Positions 55,501 to 58,940 of a stretch of DNA of 58,940 bases are shown in pieces. Origin of the DNA: Petrimonas sp. (lineage in GTDB: Bacteria; Bacteroidota; Bacteroidia; Bacteroidales; Dysgonomonadaceae); assembly GCA_012839475.1 (NCBI GenBank), contig DUNG01000033.1:1-58940 (forward strand), written 5' to 3'. Numbering within the stretch: the first letter of the stretch is position 1; every line of letters starts with the position of its first letter. Position numbers and translations under genes: made by a program. The notes under the pieces are model-generated. The model was not told the origin of the DNA and did no database searches. It was given only the letters and a program-made list of their open reading frames with translations.

Positions 55501-55992
55501 TTTAGGTACTAACAGGGCATACTGCCCATCGTAGTCGGTTACCGTTCCGATAGCGGTGCCGGGAATGGAAACGTTGGTACCGGGAATCGGTTCCCCGTCA
55601 CTAGCCGTTACACGCCCCGATATCCGTGTTCCCTGTTGATCGTCTCGCGTTGCTTCTGCCAGCATGGCCGTGGAGAGCTCGAAAATATAGATCTTGTTAT
55701 CTCTGAGCTCGTAACCGATCTCCCGAGGTGTCAGCAACTGATTCAGTACCTCATCCAGTTCGGTGTTCGTTACCCGAACGGTTACCCGCTCGCTCAGGTC
55801 AACCACCTCTTTGCTAAACGCCAGGGTGTATCCCGTCTGTTCCGTTATGTTTTCCAGAACGTCCCTCAATTTTTCGCGGCTAACGTTCAAGTTCACCTTT
55901 TGTGCTTGGATCGTCGCGGAGCCCAGCACGAAAAGCGAAAGCAAGATTAGCCAGCATCGTTTCATTGGAATTTTTCCCATGGTTCGTGTCAT
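52504..55992 (-). CDS. SusC/RagA-family TonB-dependent transporter with STN signalling domain (PUL 2)
   Basis: A transporter of up to 1162 residues. Starts at 55992, 55980 or 55965 are possible; the last (MKRCWLILL) begins the signal peptide directly. A complete STN domain (about 32-105; REKLRDVLENITEQTGYTLA to LRDNKIYIFE) is followed by CarboxypepD_reg (ISGRVTASDGEPIPGTNVSI), plug with DELVVVGYGVQ and SVEILKDAASAAIYGARAANG, and barrel ending in LGANITF. The STN domain senses transport and signals to the FecR encoded divergently at 56907. It imports the glucan fragments made by GH16. Confidence 0.95.
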   Translation of the reverse strand: MTRTMGKIPMKRCWLILLSLFVLGSATIQAQKVNLNVSREKLRDVLENITEQTGYTLAFSKEVVDLSERVTVRVTNTELDEVLNQLLTPREIGYELRDNKIYIFELSTAMLAEATRDDQQGTRISGRVTASDGEPIPGTNVSIPGTAIGTVTDYDGQYALLVPKGSTLRFSFIGYIDREFTIVNQTVLNVQLVEDFAMLDELVVVGYGVQRKSVVTAAISRVTADELNVTRPSRVEDALKGKVSGVQITQSSGQPGSDSKVRIRGIGTVNNSDPLYIVDGMEVGGGINYLNPVDIESVEILKDAASAAIYGARAANGVILVTTKGGSKGKATVNYDVSYGWQNPWKKREILNAQEYMVIMNEVQINDGNLPRYTQEQIAAAGKGTDWQDETFYYNAPVQNHQVSVSGGTDNLLYFLSFGYFNQAGIVGGDHDKSNYQRYSLRSNSTYTVFQADDRSFLNKVTVGANVGYSRDKSSGIETNSEYGSILGSALTFSPLVPVYADDETAATILAQYPYAVKDGDRVFSLPPAGFQEIANPVGMLFQPYAGIGNADKFVGSFWGELQILPELRFRTSYGADLAFWGYDGYNFPYFLATQGKDLQFSTVQSEMNRGYRWQIENYLSYNKTFNEVHNLSAVLGQSASRYRQRNLGGNDRDLLETNPSKANINSAIADRQLERTWGGTGGFDFTGSASYFGRVDYNYAEKYMLQATVRRDGSTSFGPNNKWGVFPSFSLGWNVTNEAFMEHRPEWFDYMKLRFSWGKNGNDRIGNFLYTSLMDGGQNYYFGGGYHVNEANPAQVGEITGSMQYGSSPSYIPNPNVKWEESVQTDVGVEARFFTNRLTFGFDYFVKETRDMLMYQPIPSYVGLGAPIANVGDMENRGFEFELGWKHKVGDFNYHLSANASYLKNRLINLGNETGEQIYESMGATGVGSYVKGMNGEVFPFFYGFITDGLFQNQAEVNAYVNGKGELMQPSAKPGDVRFVDRNGDGLITDDDKTRIGKGAPDWTYGFTIGGDWKGIDVNLFFQGTIGNDVFDYAQRGDIPAANRPAWILDRWHGEGTSNRIPRMTSANPNGNWRSSDLYVKDGSYMRLKSTQLGYTLPGAIVKRLSMQRLRIYISAENLLTLTKYDGFDPELASGGYTTIGVDRGIYPQARTVSLGANITF

Positions 55993-56148
55993 GTATTAAA
56001 ATTAAACAAAAATAATCCTTCACGCTCTCACTGTACAATAAATGGGCACCTTTTTGATAGTTGATAGTGCACCACCCTTATCCTCATCCTCCTCATAGTA
56101 GTCGCTTTACAGTAAGTAGACACTTCTCCCAGGAAAAAGAATGAGTGG

Positions 56149-56179
56149 TTGTAAAAAACAGTTTTTTCATGTACTTTTG
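56149..56179 (+). promoter_or_regulatory. Housekeeping promoter of the PUL 2 sigma gene
   Basis: TTG at 56149-56151, a 20-base spacer and TACTTTTG (exact TAnnTTTG) at 56172-56179 match the Bacteroidota vegetative promoter. The start codon of the ECF sigma gene is at 56248, leaving a leader of about 60 bases. This would give basal synthesis of sigma and FecR. Confidence 0.65.
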
Positions 56180-56247
56180 CCTACGGCTGATAAAGATAAG
56201 GAGGGGTATACCAGGTGTCTCGTGCACGCTACTATTGAAAACGGTTC

Positions 56248-56823
56248 ATGCCAAACGATTTTTTTCCATACAACCGAAACGAGGATCACGCGTTGTACCT
56301 TTTACTCAAGAAAAGGGACAAAGAGGCGTTCTCCATGATCTATCAAAAGTATCATCGATACCTCTACGCGTTGGCGTTGAAATACCTAAAAAACCCGGAC
56401 GCGGCCGAGGACGCCGTGCAGCATGTCTTCGTGAAGCTTTGGGAGTCGACGGCTAAAATCAACATAGAGATCAACTTGAAGAACTACCTCTACACGATGA
56501 CGAAAAACTATATTCTAAACACGATACGCGATCGAAAGGAGGAGGTCTCCATCCACTACGTGAACGCTCAAGCGGATGGTGAGGGAGAGGATATCCTTAA
56601 AAAAATAGAGGAGGAGCAGCTCACCGAGTTGCTATACGAGCAAATAGACCTTCTGCCCCCTCAAAAAAAAGAGGTCTGCCTGCGAAAGCTGAAGACATCG
56701 GATAGCAACCAGCAGATCGCCGACAAGATGGGCATTTCCATTCATACGGTAAAGTCGCACTACCAGGAGGCCTTGAAAATATTGCGCTCCTATTTTCAGC
56801 AAATAAAAACGATTTTATTATAG
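56248..56823 (+). CDS. ECF sigma factor of the PUL 2 signalling pair
   Basis: A 191-residue ECF sigma factor of the Bacteroidota SusC/FecR-linked class. Region 2 at about 20-85 (DKEAFSMIYQKYHRYLYALA, then NPDAAEDAVQHVFVKLWE) and region 4 at about 125-180 (LPPQKKEVCLRKLKTSDSNQ, then IADKMGISIHTVKSHYQEAL) are clear. It should turn on the divergent susC operon when released by FecR. FecR follows after 83 bases. Confidence 0.94.
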   Translation: MPNDFFPYNRNEDHALYLLLKKRDKEAFSMIYQKYHRYLYALALKYLKNPDAAEDAVQHVFVKLWESTAKINIEINLKNYLYTMTKNYILNTIRDRKEEVSIHYVNAQADGEGEDILKKIEEEQLTELLYEQIDLLPPQKKEVCLRKLKTSDSNQQIADKMGISIHTVKSHYQEALKILRSYFQQIKTILL

Positions 56824-56906
56824 GCAATGAACAAGAAAACTCATATCTTTTCCGACAATCCGTGTCTATATAATATAAAAAGGGAAAAAACATTAAACCA
56901 GAACGA

Positions 56907-57893
56907 ATGCAACCATCCAAAAGGGATACTATAAACAGGGTCATGGCCGAAATCGCCACGAAAAAAGAGGGCAAGGAGGTGGTCAACTGGTTCGCGAGCT
57001 CAATCGAGGGGCAACAACATCTATCGGACATGATGGATCGGGACGCGTACCTCATGGAGTCTGATCCACATGTCGGTCACTCCCTATCTCTGGACCAATC
57101 GGACCGTCTTTTTAAACAGATCGGCAAAGAGATCAAAAACAACCGATTCAGGAGGGTAGCTCTAAAGGTAGCGGCAGTTCTGCTCCCGATCGCGATTATT
57201 TCCGGCTTCGCTCTCTTTTTCGGAGGTAAGACCGACCTTTGGGGCGAAACCGTCTATTCGGAAATATATATTCCCAAGGGGGAGGATGGACGGATTTTCT
57301 TTCAAGATGGAACGGAGGTTTACCTCAATGCCGATACCCGGATCAGGTATCCGGAGAGGTTCGGGCTTGGTAAAAAGCGGGAGGTGTACCTGGATGGTGA
57401 AGCCTATTTCAACGTGAAGAGTAATCACCGCAAACCCTTTGTGGTTCACGCACAGGGTACTAGGACGGAAGTGTTAGGGACCTCTTTTAACATGAGCGCG
57501 TACAACGATAACCATTCCGTGCAGGTGGTATTGGATGAGGGGAAGACCTCTTTTCATGTGAACTCGCGCAGTTACCCGATGCTCCCTGGTCAGATGATCG
57601 AGTACGATAAAACCACCTCGCGGGTTACATTGAGCAATTTAATGCACCCCTCGCGGGCTTCGATGTGGAAGCAGAGCACCCTCTGCTTCAATGACACCCC
57701 ACTGGCGGAAGTGATAAAAACATTGGAGAGGCGATACGATGTGCGGTTTCATGTGAAGGAGCCGGGGGCGCTCGTCTATAGTTACACGTTAACGACCCGG
57801 CAGCCTAACATCGAAGGTGTATTGGAGGAGCTGCAAAAAATTTCCCCCGTGAGATTTATGGTTGATGGAAACGTCATTACAGTTACCTTGTAA
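56907..57893 (+). CDS. FecR-family anti-sigma factor of PUL 2
   Basis: A 328-residue inner-membrane regulator. The cytoplasmic N-terminus (1-90) is followed by one membrane helix (VALKVAAVLLPIAIISGFAL at about 97-116). The periplasmic FecR domain (about 125-225) has FQDGTEVYLNADTRIRYPERFG and VYLDGEAYFNVKSN, and a C-terminal DUF4974 domain (about 255-328; LCFNDTPLAEVIKTLERRYD) contacts the STN domain of SusC. All parts are complete, in contrast to the remnant at 44363-44614. Confidence 0.94.
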   Translation: MQPSKRDTINRVMAEIATKKEGKEVVNWFASSIEGQQHLSDMMDRDAYLMESDPHVGHSLSLDQSDRLFKQIGKEIKNNRFRRVALKVAAVLLPIAIISGFALFFGGKTDLWGETVYSEIYIPKGEDGRIFFQDGTEVYLNADTRIRYPERFGLGKKREVYLDGEAYFNVKSNHRKPFVVHAQGTRTEVLGTSFNMSAYNDNHSVQVVLDEGKTSFHVNSRSYPMLPGQMIEYDKTTSRVTLSNLMHPSRASMWKQSTLCFNDTPLAEVIKTLERRYDVRFHVKEPGALVYSYTLTTRQPNIEGVLEELQKISPVRFMVDGNVITVTL

Positions 57894-58011
57894 GAGGCGT
57901 TCAAGAGCATACAGCGAAAGGTCAACAGATTGTGTTACGCAGTGGAGCAAAGAAGAAACACAAGAGAGATAATAACGAGAGAACCTGACACAATTATAAT
58001 ATCCCTATAAA

Positions 58012-58827
58012 ATGAAGAAATATCTTGTCACCCTTGCCTTAAGCGCACTTGCAATAGTAGGATTTTCACAAGAAACGATCTACGAAACGGAGCAGAATAC
58101 CCCCTATTACCCTGAAAGCATTCGTCAATCTGATGACTATATTTCCGAGAGATGCGTTTTGGATATTTACTATCCCGCCAACAGAAAGGATTTTGCCACC
58201 ATCGTGTGGTTTCACGGTGGGGGACTCACGGGTGGTTCAAAAGAGTTACCCGATGGATTGAAAAACCAGAACCTATGCATTATTGGGGTTAATTACCGAC
58301 TTTCGCCAAAAGTGAAAGCCCCAGCCTATATAGAAGACGCGGCCGCGGCCATAGCCTGGGCATTTAAAAACATCGAAAAATATGGTGGTAGTGCATCCAA
58401 AATATTTGTATCTGGTCACTCCGCCGGTGGTTACCTCACGTTAATGACCGGTTTAGATAAACAATACCTGTCGAGGCACGGTATTGATGCCAACCAAATC
58501 GCGGGATTAATTCCCCTCAGCGCCCAAACGATCACCCATTTCAATATTCGCGATCAGCGAGGGATAAAGAGCACGCAACCCGTGGTGGATGAATTCGCTC
58601 CACTTTTTCATGTTCGTGCCGATGCACCCCCTCTGCTACTTATAACGGGCGACAGGGAGCTGGAACTGCTCGGGCGTTACGAAGAAAACGCCTATTTGGC
58701 CCGGATGATGCAGGTTGTGGGGCATACAAACACCCGACTACTGGAGCTGCAAGGGTATGACCATGGGATGGTCTACCCTGCGCTTCCATTGGTCATTGAA
58801 GAAGTGGAGCGAATCACCAATAAATAG
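58012..58827 (+). CDS. Secreted alpha/beta hydrolase (carboxylesterase-like)
   Basis: A 271-residue secreted esterase with signal peptide (MKKYLVTLALSALAIVGFSQ). The oxyanion-hole motif HGGG is near residue 69, nucleophile elbow GHSAGGY near 138, the acid probably in TGDRELELLG and the His in GYDHGMVY. This is the BD-FAE/hormone-sensitive lipase-like type that removes acyl groups, for example from decorated glycans or small esters. It lies 118 bases after FecR in the same orientation and is followed by a strong terminator. A role in deacylating the PUL 2 substrate is possible but not shown. Confidence 0.88.
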   Translation: MKKYLVTLALSALAIVGFSQETIYETEQNTPYYPESIRQSDDYISERCVLDIYYPANRKDFATIVWFHGGGLTGGSKELPDGLKNQNLCIIGVNYRLSPKVKAPAYIEDAAAAIAWAFKNIEKYGGSASKIFVSGHSAGGYLTLMTGLDKQYLSRHGIDANQIAGLIPLSAQTITHFNIRDQRGIKSTQPVVDEFAPLFHVRADAPPLLLITGDRELELLGRYEENAYLARMMQVVGHTNTRLLELQGYDHGMVYPALPLVIEEVERITNK

Positions 58828-58850
58828 GGACATTCGTTTAATTCCAATTC

Positions 58851-58897
58851 AAGAGCATGACTGGTAGGAATATTGGTCTTGCTCTTTTTCTTTTTTT
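58851..58897 (+). terminator. Intrinsic terminator after the esterase gene
   Basis: AAGAGCATGACT at 58851-58862 pairs with GGTCTTGCTCTT at 58875-58886 (10 of 12 pairs), with a short loop, and is followed by a long T-rich run to 58897. It lies 24 bases after the stop codon at 58827. Confidence 0.85.
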
Positions 58898-58940
58898 GAA
58901 GTTTTAGCTTTTCATTGATGTTTTTCGGGATTTTTCCCCC

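Overview
This window comes from a Bacteroidota chromosome, most likely a Bacteroidales or Dysgonomonadaceae-type anaerobe. That placement is inferred from SusC/SusD pairs, a BACON domain, ECF sigma/FecR pairs, AAA_14/DUF4143 ATPases, promoters with the Bacteroidota -7 box TAnnTTTG, and the general lack of Shine-Dalgarno sequences. No tRNA, rRNA, CRISPR array, transposase or integrase is visible.

Layout. 0.1-1.5 kb: ECF sigma operon with two small membrane proteins. 1.5-7.8 kb: core genes on the minus strand (PPK2 kinase, S41 protease, coaD, parE, GNAT protein). 7.9-11.6 kb: an AAA_14 ATPase followed closely by a sigma-54 response regulator and a histidine kinase. 12.1-18.4 kb: a divergent TolC / HlyD / FtsX-type permease / ATPase export locus. 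The shared intergenic region carries a 22-bp direct-repeat array on the ATPase side and, on the tolC side, two palindromic enhancers 21 bp apart followed by a near-consensus -24/-12 promoter. The two-component system therefore very probably drives the exporter.

18.4-26.3 kb: an AT-rich island with a six-gene minus-strand operon: LolA-like carrier, two LolC/E-like permeases, LolD-like ATPase, outer-membrane barrel and secreted alpha/beta hydrolase. It looks like a trans-envelope lipid or lipoprotein export machine and is the best candidate here for an undescribed system. Scraps of a sigma-54 regulator gene and of an exporter ATPase gene lie on its two flanks, so the island seems to have replaced a second exporter locus. 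A separate barrel gene lies upstream of the operon.

26.3-36.4 kb: mostly housekeeping genes (MltF, HHH barrel protein, ABC-F ATPase, TcdA, argS) plus a second AAA_14 ATPase with a repeat-rich promoter. 36.4-44.6 kb: PUL 1 (SusC, SusD, GH2), AT-rich in SusC/SusD but not in GH2. Its ECF signalling appears eroded: the FecR-like gene is truncated, the STN domain is shortened and no sigma gene is present. 44.9-45.7 kb: a DUF1080 protein. 45.7-58.8 kb: PUL 2 (SusC with an STN domain, SusD, PKD glycan-binding lipoprotein, GH16, GH3), with an intact divergent ECF sigma and FecR pair and a secreted esterase. This fits beta-1,3-glucan (laminarin-like) use.
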